Virus record (IMG/VR): IMGVR_UViG_3300027985_001685
Location: 124,001 to 188,000 of that record
Direction: 5' to 3' (one strand)
Origin: a virus
Length of the DNA stretch: 64,000 bases
Position 1 is the stretch's first letter; each line of letters begins with the position of its first letter. The notes below the pieces were generated by a model. The model saw nothing but the letters and a program-made list of their open reading frames with translations, had not been told where the DNA came from and searched no databases. Of the stretch, positions 38,448 through 47,222 are shown piece after piece. The translations under genes were made by a program, and so were the position numbers.

Positions 38448-39102
38448 ATTCTTTTTGCCTTTCTTTAAGATCTTGATATTGTTTAGTTTCTTTAAACTCT
38501 TTTTGTTTCTGTCTTTTTAATTGAGAGAATCTTTTACGCTCTTCTCTTCGCTTTTCTTTTGAAGTTTTATAGCCATCTTTAATTTTACCTGAGCCTTGGC
38601 CAACTTCATTTATTTTTTGTTTCAATAAATCTATAGTTAGATCTTCTTTATATGATATTCTGACTAGGTTAATTCCTCTGCCTGCACAAAGCTCTTCTTT
38701 TAATTTATCCTTCTGTTTAGCGTCAGCAAAATCCTGAAAGCTATTGTGAAATCCAGGTGTATATTCAGAATGTTGTTTCCCATCAAATTCAAACCCTATA
38801 TTTAAGGGTTCACCAATATATAAGTCTAATCTCAATCGCTGACCCACTGAAAACTCTTCTTCAATTTTATATTGAGGAAAAATTTCTTTTAGAAGCTTTT
38901 TCATAATTGAATTGCCTCTTGAGTTTTCTTTTCTTATTTTTTTCTTAATGCTATCAGGTTGCTTCTTTATAAAGTTAGAAACCTGATTTAATGAGTATTT
39001 ATTATTAAAGTGATTGACTAACTCCTGACGAGAGTATAAAGTCGTCATGATTAAAGTCTTAATTTTTTCTGAATCAGTTTCGTTTATTTTTGTTCTTCTC
39101 AT
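38380..39102 (-). CDS. PD-(D/E)XK nuclease-like protein (Vsr/DUF559 type)
   Basis: 240-residue protein. The middle holds a nuclease core: RLRLDLYIGEP, then IGFEFDGKQHSEY (the E-x-D-G-x-x-H block), a helix QKDKLKEELCAGRGINLVRIS. It resembles Vsr- or homing-type restriction-fold enzymes. The N-terminus (1-65) is helical with a possible helix-turn-helix; the C-terminal 80 residues are extremely basic (KEKRREERKRFSQLKRQKQK). It heads a three-gene minus-strand operon with RusA. The role may be DNA degradation or branch processing. Confidence 0.78.
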   Translation of the reverse strand: MRRTKINETDSEKIKTLIMTTLYSRQELVNHFNNKYSLNQVSNFIKKQPDSIKKKIRKENSRGNSIMKKLLKEIFPQYKIEEEFSVGQRLRLDLYIGEPLNIGFEFDGKQHSEYTPGFHNSFQDFADAKQKDKLKEELCAGRGINLVRISYKEDLTIDLLKQKINEVGQGSGKIKDGYKTSKEKRREERKRFSQLKRQKQKEFKETKQYQDLKERQKEYAKQVRERAKALRKSRKQSGTD

Positions 39103-39147
39103 AATAAAATTATATTTTTTTTGGGATCATATTACAAGGAGTTTTTT

Positions 39148-40104
39148 ATGGCTGAACGCGGTAGTTTTATAAATAGCATCAATTTAAAAGATGCAACATT
39201 GAAGTGGATGGGACGTTCACAATTTAGATCTAAAAGTAAGGGTACATTTTGGCCCTCTGAGGCTAGTGCTGAGTATATTAATGAATATGGTGAACAGTGT
39301 ATTATGGGAAAATGCCATAGAGCAGTTTACTATAGGCATAAAGGTTATGAAGTAACAGATCCACCTTCACCTAAGTCTCAAATTATTTTTGAACTAGGTC
39401 GCCAGATAGAGAATGCAATGGTTGAAATCTGGAAACAGATGGGGATTTGGGAGAATAATTCGCTTAAATGGGAAAATAAAGAAAGGAACATTTCAGGTGA
39501 ATACGATGTTATTCTGAAAGTAAATGGAAGCCCAATAGGTGTTGAATTAAAGTCTTTTTATGGATACTATGCTAACAAGCAAATTGCTGGTCATTCTTCT
39601 GGTAGAGGGGCCAATAAAATTTGGATTCCTGGTAGACCAAAAGATGAAAATTTAATGCAGGCCGCATTGTATTGCTGGAACGAGTTTGATAGAATTGACG
39701 GATTCAAACTATATTATGTCTCTAGAGATAAAAGTGATATGTATGAATTTAATATTCATGTGAATGAAGATGGGTCTATCTTTATTAATAACTTAAAAGA
39801 TTCTCGTATTACAATGCATAGCATATTAAACAGATATATTAGAATGGCTTCATATATTGATAATGATATTAAGCCTCCTCGAGAATTTACACTCTACCCA
39901 TCTGATGAAAGAGTAGAGGTATTAAAAAATCGTGGAGATATATCAGACTCAGCTTATAAGGCTCATATAACTGGTAAATGTAAAATTACAGATTTTCACT
40001 GTAGTTATTGTGACTATAAAAGATTGTGCTGGAACATAGATACTGATGATCTAGAAGAAATTCCAGTGATAACGGAAGGGGATGAGGAGAATGAGCAGGG
40101 TTAA
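39148..40104 (+). CDS. Cas4/RecB-like PD-(D/E)XK exonuclease
   Basis: 318-residue protein starting at ATG 39148 behind AAGGAG. The nuclease core is ISGEYDVILKVNGSP ... IGVELKSFYG (Asp and ExK). A probable Fe-S cluster is built from an N-terminal Cys pair (EQCIMGKCHRAVYYR) and a C-terminal group (GKCKITDFHCSYCDYKRLC), as in Cas4 and AddB-type nucleases. It directly precedes the primase-helicase gene, overlapping its start by 14 bases. A single-strand exonuclease in replication or recombination is likely. Confidence 0.82.
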   Translation: MAERGSFINSINLKDATLKWMGRSQFRSKSKGTFWPSEASAEYINEYGEQCIMGKCHRAVYYRHKGYEVTDPPSPKSQIIFELGRQIENAMVEIWKQMGIWENNSLKWENKERNISGEYDVILKVNGSPIGVELKSFYGYYANKQIAGHSSGRGANKIWIPGRPKDENLMQAALYCWNEFDRIDGFKLYYVSRDKSDMYEFNIHVNEDGSIFINNLKDSRITMHSILNRYIRMASYIDNDIKPPREFTLYPSDERVEVLKNRGDISDSAYKAHITGKCKITDFHCSYCDYKRLCWNIDTDDLEEIPVITEGDEENEQG

Positions 40105-42562
40105 AAATTTTGACGATGTAGTTGAGCAATTAAAGCTTAAACTTGTTGATTATCTTGAAATGTCTGGAATTAATACACGACAGAACTTTAGTTGTATTCA
40201 TCCAGATCATGATGATGAGAAGCCATCTTGTAGTGTTAACCCTCATAGCAGGTTTACACAATGGAGATGTTTTAGTTGTAATGCTACCGGTGATATTTTT
40301 GATGCTTGTGCCTTCTTAGAAGGAAAGCCTTCATCTGGTCCTGATTTTATTAAGGACACTGTTCTTTATTTGGCTGATAAATTTGGTATTGATGTCCAGA
40401 TGGAAGAGCCTACTGAAGAAGAAAAATATAGGCAAGAAATGTTTAATGCCTATAAACATGCTGCGGGATATGTTTCTACCCATACTAGTCCTGCGGCACA
40501 CGAAGAAATGGTGAATCGTGGATGGTCTGTAGAAGGCTCAAATTCAAGGCTTATTGGAAGTGTTGATTCTTTTGATAAGTATAAGGCTTTTATGAAAAGT
40601 AAAGGCTACTCAGTATCATTTCTCGAAAGTATAGACCTGTTGCGTCCAGCTTTATTTAGTGAAAATAATTTAATTTTTACTGTATGCGATGAATATGGTC
40701 GTCCTTGTGGTTTTAGTGCTAGAAACCTTTTATGGTCGAAAGATAATAAAGATGTTGCTAAGTATCAAAATACAGCAACTAAGTGTCCTATTTATGAAAA
40801 GTCTAAAAGACTTTATAATATCCATAATGCAAAAAAAGGTGCTGGACCTGTTTATATTATGGAAGGTTGCGGTGATGTTGAGGCCAGTGTTCAAAATGGC
40901 CTTGAAAACGCAGCTTGTGTATGTGGTATTGCTTTTACAGAATACCATGTAATTGAGCTTCTTAAGCTTGGAAAAACAGACATTTGTCTTTGTATGGATG
41001 GAGATGCTAAGGGAGTTGAAAGTATTGATAAGATACTTTCTAAATTTGCGCAGCATCGTGAGTTCAATGTTCATATTATCTTGCTTCCTGAAGGTAAAGA
41101 TCCTGATGAATATCTAAGAACTTATGGAGCTCAAGCATTTAGTACATTAAGAAGGTGGACTCCTTTTGAATGGAAACTAAATAAGTATGACGATGAAGTA
41201 GATGTAGAGCTAATTAGAAAAGAAGTAGTTCCACATATTGCTACAGAGATTTCACCAATTATTAGAGAAGAAATGTGTAAAATTCTTTCTAATAAAATTG
41301 GTATTTCAGTTAATGCAATTAAGGATGAAGTTAGTCAAATTCTTGATCAAGCTGATGCTAAAAAAGCTCAAGATCAACAAGTTGTAATTTCTTCATTGAT
41401 TGCAGACCTAAGGACATCTCCGACTGAATGGAGAGCCTCTATTACAAAGGCCGAAAAAGAGTTGGATGGCCTAGCTAAAAGTTATAATGATGAATGTTTT
41501 AGCGCTGCCTCTTACTTAAAAGATATTGATGTTATTGAAAGAGAGGAAGAGGAAGGCGATTCTAATACTCATTACTATAACTTTTCTGGTTGGAATGAAT
41601 TCACTAATGCTGTAAAAGGTGATTGGAGATCAACTCTTTTAGTTATTGGTGGTCGTGCCAACGTTGGAAAGACAGCCATTATGGCAAACTTAGCTGAAAG
41701 ATTAGCTTCTGATGATGAGAACGATAAGGTAACTGTACTTTTTCATACCATAGACGATACTGTTAAACAATTTACTAATAGAATCGTATGTATTAAGGCA
41801 CAAGAAATTATGCCTGATATAACCTTGAATATGATAAAACAACCTCATGATTATTCTAATTCAAAGCAGATTATGGAAGCCCGTAAATATGCTTATGGAA
41901 AATTAAGAGAACTTGTGTCTTCAAATAGACTTATCATTAAAGGTGGAGAAGGTGAAGGTGCTCCTACCTTAGACTATCTAAGAAGCCTTATTAAGTACTA
42001 TAAAACGAACTACCCCGATAGGGACATAGTCGGCTTTCTTGACAACTTTCATAGACTTAGAGATTTTGCAAATAAAGAGGAAAGAATTAGATTTAAACTT
42101 CTTTCTAATGGAATTAAAGATATCTCTAAAGAATTTGAAATGCCAATAGTTTGTACTATGGAATACACTAAAGGCTCAGCTCTTGGTGGTAAACCAGATA
42201 ATGGTTCTATCTCTGAATCTGCCGCTATGGAATATGATGCCAATTTAATTTGCCATCTATACAATGAGCTGCATGAAAAAAGAGATATGGCCGAAGTCTT
42301 CTTTAATAGAACAGATAAATTTGGTAGAGCCTATAAGGCTCCAAGAATTGAAATGATTTTTGGTAAGAATAAAATTAATGAGTTTAAAGGTGAATTATAT
42401 TTTGATTTCTACACTGAACAATCAAGGTTTGTTCCTGTCCCATTCTCTGTCGTTAAAGATGATATTGAAAAGATAAGAAGTCTTAGACAAGAGGATAAGA
42501 AGGCCAAAACAAATAACAATTCTTATACTTTAAATAACAGTAATCGTCAGCAGAGGAGTTAG
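40091..42562 (+). CDS. DNA primase-helicase fusion (T7 gp4-like)
   Basis: 823-residue protein joining a DnaG-type primase with a DnaB-type helicase. The CHC2-like zinc finger has CIHPDHDDEKPSC and RCFSCNATGD (residues 35-75). A TOPRIM block follows: YIMEGCGDVEAS near 255 and CLCMDGDAKG near 302. The RecA-like helicase part has Walker A GGRANVGKTA near 521 and VLFHTIDDTVKQ. The start is ATG 40091, behind GAGGAGA; an ATG nine bases upstream overlaps that site. It unwinds the fork and lays down primers, so it should work with the split DnaE here. Confidence 0.93.
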   Translation: MSRVKNFDDVVEQLKLKLVDYLEMSGINTRQNFSCIHPDHDDEKPSCSVNPHSRFTQWRCFSCNATGDIFDACAFLEGKPSSGPDFIKDTVLYLADKFGIDVQMEEPTEEEKYRQEMFNAYKHAAGYVSTHTSPAAHEEMVNRGWSVEGSNSRLIGSVDSFDKYKAFMKSKGYSVSFLESIDLLRPALFSENNLIFTVCDEYGRPCGFSARNLLWSKDNKDVAKYQNTATKCPIYEKSKRLYNIHNAKKGAGPVYIMEGCGDVEASVQNGLENAACVCGIAFTEYHVIELLKLGKTDICLCMDGDAKGVESIDKILSKFAQHREFNVHIILLPEGKDPDEYLRTYGAQAFSTLRRWTPFEWKLNKYDDEVDVELIRKEVVPHIATEISPIIREEMCKILSNKIGISVNAIKDEVSQILDQADAKKAQDQQVVISSLIADLRTSPTEWRASITKAEKELDGLAKSYNDECFSAASYLKDIDVIEREEEEGDSNTHYYNFSGWNEFTNAVKGDWRSTLLVIGGRANVGKTAIMANLAERLASDDENDKVTVLFHTIDDTVKQFTNRIVCIKAQEIMPDITLNMIKQPHDYSNSKQIMEARKYAYGKLRELVSSNRLIIKGGEGEGAPTLDYLRSLIKYYKTNYPDRDIVGFLDNFHRLRDFANKEERIRFKLLSNGIKDISKEFEMPIVCTMEYTKGSALGGKPDNGSISESAAMEYDANLICHLYNELHEKRDMAEVFFNRTDKFGRAYKAPRIEMIFGKNKINEFKGELYFDFYTEQSRFVPVPFSVVKDDIEKIRSLRQEDKKAKTNNNSYTLNNSNRQQRS

Positions 42563-42564
42563 TT

Positions 42565-43266
42565 ATGGTTTTTTCTGCATCAGAACTAGAACGCAAACAA
42601 TTGTGTGAAGTTTTATACAGAAATAAGCTAGACTATAACCATCTTGACGATGAACACTATGACGCTATTTCAAAATCTATTGAAGGACTAGCTCTGTGGA
42701 CCAAAAACAGAGGTGGACCAATTAAACAAGAGGTTTTGAATGGCGTCTTTAATAACTCTATTAAACCTAAATTAAAACGTGGTTCTAAAGGTATAGCGTA
42801 TTTAGCCGCTAAATCATTGCTAATGCATGACACTTATAAGAACTCTATGACTGCAACGTCGTTTTTACCTATAGATATCCAAACGTCATCTGGTATAACT
42901 TTTACAGATACAATTCCGGCTATTTTTACTGAATATGATGGTACGAGAAATTTTTTCTTCATAAGAAATGATGTAGACGATAAGGATGATTTTCTTTTAT
43001 TATTTTCTTCCTTTATTTCTACTGTCTGGTCTTTCTACAATCTAAATAGTATTCCAGTCCTACATAATATTTCTTATAATAAAAATGATGGAATAAACAT
43101 ATTAACTGCTAAAATTAGTGGGGACTATATAATGCAATCTAGAAGGATACTTATTGACATAGCAAAAAAGCTAAGACATAATATCCCTACATTGCAATCA
43201 TCTCAAATCTGTAAATACTGTGATAATAAAACAGATTGCAAAAGAAGGAAATTTACAAAAGGGTAA
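42565..43266 (+). CDS. hypothetical protein with Cas4-like Cys tail, 233 aa
   Basis: 233-residue protein two bases after the helicase gene. The C-terminus ICKYCDNKTDCKRRKF has the cysteine layout of Fe-S-containing RecB/Cas4-like nucleases, and an early Cys (ERKQLCEVLYRN) could be the fourth ligand. The catalytic ExK block is not clear, so it may be an inactive partner. The middle is beta-rich (ITFTDTIPAIFTEYDG). A role in the replisome is suggested by position only. Confidence 0.65.
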   Translation: MVFSASELERKQLCEVLYRNKLDYNHLDDEHYDAISKSIEGLALWTKNRGGPIKQEVLNGVFNNSIKPKLKRGSKGIAYLAAKSLLMHDTYKNSMTATSFLPIDIQTSSGITFTDTIPAIFTEYDGTRNFFFIRNDVDDKDDFLLLFSSFISTVWSFYNLNSIPVLHNISYNKNDGINILTAKISGDYIMQSRRILIDIAKKLRHNIPTLQSSQICKYCDNKTDCKRRKFTKG

Positions 43267-43269
43267 CCT

Positions 43270-43410
43270 ATGATGAAGTTTAAGGATAGTAAAAACAATA
43301 AAGAACTTGTTATTGATGATGAAGGAAATCAGTCTTCTCTTAATATCAAAGATAAAAAGGATGAAAAAAATGATCAAGTGGATAAAGAGCCTATTCAAGA
43401 AGAAAAGTAA
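43270..43410 (+). CDS. small charged hypothetical protein, 46 aa
   Basis: 46-residue very polar protein (KDSKNNKELVIDDEGNQ...) with two ATGs (43270, 43273) three bases after the previous stop. It has no strong ribosome binding site and may be translated by coupling. It overlaps the next gene by 41 bases. It is short and unrecognised. Confidence 0.45.
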   Translation: MMKFKDSKNNKELVIDDEGNQSSLNIKDKKDEKNDQVDKEPIQEEK

Positions 43411-43768
43411 GCTCATCTTAATTGATGATGATAATGTAAGACCTGCAGACTTTTTCAATATGGTTGAAAATGAAAATGTAGGGCTAACACTATGTAGCTT
43501 TTGTAAGTCATATAGTCATGACTTAGATCTAATTGGTGACGCAAAAGATAATCAAGGCTATTGTCTAATAAAAAAAGAGATAGTTAATTTTTCAGACAGT
43601 TGTAGATCCTTTTCTCCAAAATTTAAAGGATTAAAACTTATGAAATCATCTAATACTTTTTATACTTATGATACATCTGTCAATCCATATACTGCTGGAG
43701 CAAATGAAAGTGGAGTAATTGATGGTAAATCTATTAAGACTGTTGGAGAACAAGAATGGTCAGACTAA
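43370..43768 (+). CDS. small Cys-motif hypothetical protein, 132 aa
   Basis: ATG 43370 follows AAAGG with six-base spacing. The N-terminus is basic (IKWIKSLFKKKSKLILID). A cysteine layout LCSFCKSY, GYCLIK and SCRSF matches that of the protein at 30394, so both may share a small metal-binding domain. The C-terminal third is Ser/Thr/Asn-rich. It overlaps the next gene by 13 bases. Confidence 0.6.
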   Translation: MIKWIKSLFKKKSKLILIDDDNVRPADFFNMVENENVGLTLCSFCKSYSHDLDLIGDAKDNQGYCLIKKEIVNFSDSCRSFSPKFKGLKLMKSSNTFYTYDTSVNPYTAGANESGVIDGKSIKTVGEQEWSD

Positions 43769-44013
43769 ATACGTGTTGTGCAAAAGATTGTGAGTGCACT
43801 CTTTTTGAAGAAGTTAATGTTTCAAAATATAATGGAAGAACTATGTCTATCCACACTCAACTGAAGGGTGTTGTCGAAAAAATAGTTTTATATAGATGTC
43901 TTTCATGTGGCCAACTTCATTTTGCTGGTGGTGGATCAGTTATGTCTACCTCAGAAGAAAGAGAACTTGTAGCAGAACTAGAAAAATTTAATGTAAAGAC
44001 GTTTAATGCTTAA
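43756..44013 (+). CDS. zinc-finger-like hypothetical protein, 85 aa
   Basis: 85-residue protein with an N-terminal cysteine cluster (TCCAKDCEC) and a CLSCGQLHF pair in the middle, a possible zinc ribbon. GGAGAACAAG precedes the ATG. It overlaps the next gene by eight bases. The function is unknown. Confidence 0.65.
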   Translation: MVRLNTCCAKDCECTLFEEVNVSKYNGRTMSIHTQLKGVVEKIVLYRCLSCGQLHFAGGGSVMSTSEERELVAELEKFNVKTFNA

Positions 44014-44320
44014 CTATAAGATCTCCTATAGAAGCCCAATAGCCAATGTCAGAGAGTTGCCTGATAAGTACGGCAACTCTACTGGCTATTATTTGTTAGC
44101 CATAATTGATGGTGGGAACAAATTTAACCCAGACAGATATATCGTCTTTATAAACAACGAATTTAATTCTATCTGGATTGAAAAACATGCTAATCCATTA
44201 TCTAGCTTTCTCAATATGAACGATCTAATAAAGATCGAAAGCGATGATGAATGGCAAAGTGTTTTTAACTATGCAGTTCAAGAAAAAATATTAGAAAGTA
44301 AAGTCTCTATTAATACTTAG
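44006..44320 (+). CDS. hypothetical protein, 104 aa
   Basis: Unrecognised 104-residue alpha/beta protein (YLLAIIDGGNKFNPDRYIVF). Its first codons run into an unusually strong two-tier stem at 44038-44090, which might slow or stage translation. It starts inside the previous gene. Confidence 0.65.
   Translation: MLNYKISYRSPIANVRELPDKYGNSTGYYLLAIIDGGNKFNPDRYIVFINNEFNSIWIEKHANPLSSFLNMNDLIKIESDDEWQSVFNYAVQEKILESKVSINT
44038..44090 (+). promoter_or_regulatory. strong intragenic stem-loop near a gene start
   Basis: AATAGCCA (44038-44045) pairs with TGGCTATT (44083-44090), and inside it AGAGTTGCC (44053-44061) pairs with GGCAACTCT (44072-44080), both perfect. This is 17 bp of stem within coding sequence, 32 bases after the start codon of the 44006 gene. 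It could be an RNase III site, a translation brake or a protein-binding site. Confidence 0.5.
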
Positions 44321-44334
44321 TTAAAGGTGTCTTA

Positions 44335-44763
44335 ATGAATATCTCCATCGATTTTCTTTATGAAAGAGTTAAGATTATATCTGTAGTTTACTCTAGTAGA
44401 CAAAAGATAGATGGTGGTATTTGCAAACCTCTTGCACATGGAACAGAAGATACATCAAGACATTTCCTTACTTTACTATCAAAACATTATAAAAAAAACC
44501 AAATACCTAATTTTACTGTAGATATATCAGAAGATGGAACAATAGAATTTAGTTTACTTAAAATAAAAAGTGCCAATGATCAGTTCCTTACAGATACTTA
44601 TAAAAAAGAATGGTTTGCTGACGTTCTTTTTCTTACATTGATGCCAGATAATTTAGTCAAAGCAGATGTATTTTTTTCTACAATAGACCTTGCAAAGTCT
44701 TACACTTTTAGGTTAAAATCTGATCTCCAAAGTGAGTTATTAGATCTAATTAACCATTTCTAA
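44335..44763 (+). CDS. hypothetical protein, 142 aa
   Basis: Unrecognised 142-residue protein with mixed alpha/beta pattern (FLYERVKIISVVYSSRQKI; LKADVFFSTIDLAK-like end). AAGGTG precedes the ATG. It stands between the replication block and the dUTPase gene. No motif is visible. Confidence 0.65.
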   Translation: MNISIDFLYERVKIISVVYSSRQKIDGGICKPLAHGTEDTSRHFLTLLSKHYKKNQIPNFTVDISEDGTIEFSLLKIKSANDQFLTDTYKKEWFADVLFLTLMPDNLVKADVFFSTIDLAKSYTFRLKSDLQSELLDLINHF

Positions 44764-44805
44764 TTTCTTTTTTATTTTTCTATTTTTACATAAGGAGCTT
44801 TCAAC

Positions 44806-45294
44806 ATGAATTCATTAGCTGGTATTGCTATGCATTTAGACGACAAACTCAAAAAGATTTTGTCAGAGAATAACGTCGAAACCTATGGTCCTGCATATAA
44901 TGGAGAGTCAGTAGGTCTTGATCTCTATTATACAGGCGACACTGCCGTCACTCTAGTTAAAGAAGTATGGGAGAAAAAACTTCTATCTACTGGCGTTAGA
45001 GTCGTTCTTCCACCAAATACTGTAGGTCTTTTAATGGAAAGAGGTAGTATTGTAAAGACTCCCTTGAAACTTAGAGCAGGCGTTATTGATCCCGGATATA
45101 CAGGAGAAATTTTCGTTAACTTAATTAATCCATATAATGAGCCATATACTATCTCTCCTGGAGATAAACTTCCTGTTCAGCTAGTTAGTATTGCTAATGT
45201 AGTGACTACTTATAATGAAGTCAGTACTGATGACTTTAATGTTTTAACTTCTCTTTCTAATCGTAAGGAAGGCAAAATTGGGAGTTCAAACTAA
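44806..45294 (+). CDS. dut: dUTP diphosphatase
   Basis: 162-residue trimeric-type dUTPase, which turns dUTP into dUMP and so keeps uracil out of phage DNA. All five family motifs are visible: SVGLDLYYTG (1), LLMERGSI (2, with Ser-Ile instead of Ser-Gly), GVIDPGYTGEI (3), GDKLPVQLVSI (4) and RKEGKIGSS (5). ATG 44806 follows AAGGAG. It overlaps the ribonucleotide reductase gene by one base, so dNTP supply is organised as a unit. Confidence 0.93.
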   Translation: MNSLAGIAMHLDDKLKKILSENNVETYGPAYNGESVGLDLYYTGDTAVTLVKEVWEKKLLSTGVRVVLPPNTVGLLMERGSIVKTPLKLRAGVIDPGYTGEIFVNLINPYNEPYTISPGDKLPVQLVSIANVVTTYNEVSTDDFNVLTSLSNRKEGKIGSSN

Positions 45295-47180
45295 TGGAAG
45301 AACAAGATTTAAGTAAAATCGGAAGAGACTTATTAAGTAAGATTATTATTTTTACAAAATATTCTAGATATATGCCTCATGAAAAAAGAAGAGAAATCTA
45401 CGATGAGATTATTGATAGAAATCTTAAGATGATGATCGCTAAATATAGAAATAAGCCCGAAGTAATTAAGTACATCAATCAAGCCTATTCAATGGTTTAT
45501 TCAATGAAGGGGCTTCCTAGTATGAGGGCATTGCAGTTTTCTGGAGCCGCTATTGAAACATGTCCTTCAAGAATATTCAATTGTGCTGCTCTACCTATGG
45601 ACCACTATAAAGCCTTTTCAGAAATTATGTTTCTGCTTTTAGGTGGAACTGGAGTCGGCTTTAGTGTCCAGAAACGACATGTAGAAAAACTTCCTCCAAT
45701 TAATAAACCAACTAAAAATCGTAGATTTTTAATCAACGACACTATTGAAGGTTGGTCAGATGCAGTTAAAGCTCTAATTGAAGCCTATCTTAATGGAAAA
45801 TCTAAACCTATTTTTGATTTTAGATCTATTAGGGCAAAAGGAACTCCACTAAAAACATCTGGGGGTAAAGCTCCAGGGCCAGAGCCATTAAAACATTGTC
45901 TTCATGTTATTGAGCTTATGCTTGAGAGAAAAGAGAATGGTGAACAGCTTCGTCCTATTGAAGTACATGACATCAACTGTCATATTGCGAACGCAGTAAG
46001 GGCAGGTGGTATTAGACGTGCTGCTACTATATCCTTATTCGATATGGATGACAACGAGATGCTTGCTGCTAAATCTGGTGACTGGTATATCTCAAATCCT
46101 CAAAGACAACTAGCGAATAACTCTGCAGTTATTCTTCGACACAAGATTAAAGAAGATGAATTTAAAGCTTTTATGGAGCGTGTAAGAGCTAGTGGATGTG
46201 GTGAGCCTGGCTTTCTACTTTCAAATGATCCAGAAATGCTTGTAAATCCGTGTGCTGAAGCCTCTCTTCGCCCTTTTACATTCTGTAATTTAGTTGAAGG
46301 AAATGCTGCATCAATTGAATCCCAAGAGGATTATAATGAGATGTGTAGATCGTTGTCTGTTATCTCTACTCTTCAATCTACTTTTACTGACTTTCACTAT
46401 CTCAGAGATGTATGGAAAAGAAACACAGAAAGAGACGGGCTTATTGGTGTCTCCATGACAGGGATTGGCTCAAATAATCTAGAACTTAAAGGTATAGATG
46501 TAGCTCAAGGCGCAAAGATAGCTAATGAGACTAATGCCGAACTCGCAGAACTCATTGGTGTAAATCCAGCCGCTAGATGCACTGTTTTAAAACCAGCAGG
46601 AACTACATCAGCAGTTCTTGGAACTTCTTCTGGTATCGGATCCTGGTTTGCAGAATACTTTTTAAGACGTATTCGTATTGGCAAAGATGAGCCTATCCAT
46701 GATTATTTACTTAAAAAGGTACCTAATCTAATTGAAGATGACTTTTTTGATCCAGAGAGACAAAGTGTTCTAGCTGTTCCAATGAAAGCACCAGATGGAG
46801 CAATTCTTTCTACTACAGAAGGCCCCATTGATTACCTAGAGAGAATTAAAAGATATTACTTATCCTGGATTCTACCCGGTCACAACCGAGGAAGTAACAC
46901 TAATAATATATCAGCTACGGTATATATCGGTGAGGATGAATGGGATAAGGTGACATCTTGGATGTGGGAAAATAAAGACTATTACACTGGCCTTAGTGTT
47001 CTCCCTAAAGACAACAAGGTTTATAAGCAAATGCCTTTTGAAGAGATTTCAAAAGAAGATTATGAAAGATTCTTAACATATCTTAACCCAATTGATCTTA
47101 CTGAGGTTATTGAGATTGATGATATGACTGACCTAACAGGTGAAGCTGCTTGTTCGGGTGGAAAATGTGAAATCTTATAA
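45294..47180 (+). CDS. ribonucleoside-triphosphate reductase, class II (B12-dependent) type
   Basis: 628-residue reductase that makes deoxynucleotides. It resembles the monomeric adenosylcobalamin-dependent class. Substrate-site Cys lie in ETCPSRIFNCAALPMD (near 90-103), the thiyl-radical Cys in VNPCAEASLRP near 321, and a C-terminal redox pair in CSGGKCEIL at the very end. There is a GGTGVGFSVQKR loop near 119. No small (beta) subunit or activase gene is nearby, which fits the class. It may depend on host B12. A promoter for a small RNA follows the stop. Confidence 0.9.
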   Translation: MEEQDLSKIGRDLLSKIIIFTKYSRYMPHEKRREIYDEIIDRNLKMMIAKYRNKPEVIKYINQAYSMVYSMKGLPSMRALQFSGAAIETCPSRIFNCAALPMDHYKAFSEIMFLLLGGTGVGFSVQKRHVEKLPPINKPTKNRRFLINDTIEGWSDAVKALIEAYLNGKSKPIFDFRSIRAKGTPLKTSGGKAPGPEPLKHCLHVIELMLERKENGEQLRPIEVHDINCHIANAVRAGGIRRAATISLFDMDDNEMLAAKSGDWYISNPQRQLANNSAVILRHKIKEDEFKAFMERVRASGCGEPGFLLSNDPEMLVNPCAEASLRPFTFCNLVEGNAASIESQEDYNEMCRSLSVISTLQSTFTDFHYLRDVWKRNTERDGLIGVSMTGIGSNNLELKGIDVAQGAKIANETNAELAELIGVNPAARCTVLKPAGTTSAVLGTSSGIGSWFAEYFLRRIRIGKDEPIHDYLLKKVPNLIEDDFFDPERQSVLAVPMKAPDGAILSTTEGPIDYLERIKRYYLSWILPGHNRGSNTNNISATVYIGEDEWDKVTSWMWENKDYYTGLSVLPKDNKVYKQMPFEEISKEDYERFLTYLNPIDLTEVIEIDDMTDLTGEAACSGGKCEIL

Positions 47181-47187
47181 AAAAGTA

Positions 47188-47216
47188 TTTACATCTTAAA
47201 ATTATCTTTCTATAAT
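47188..47216 (+). promoter_or_regulatory. sigma70-type promoter of a putative small RNA
   Basis: TTTACA (47188-47193), a 17-base spacer and TATAAT (47211-47216) form a good promoter, with the -10 box inside TCTATAATTAAGTA, shared with 14.63 kb. Transcription should start near 47223 and meet a terminator about 110 bases later. Confidence 0.7.
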
Positions 47217-47222
47217 TAAGTA

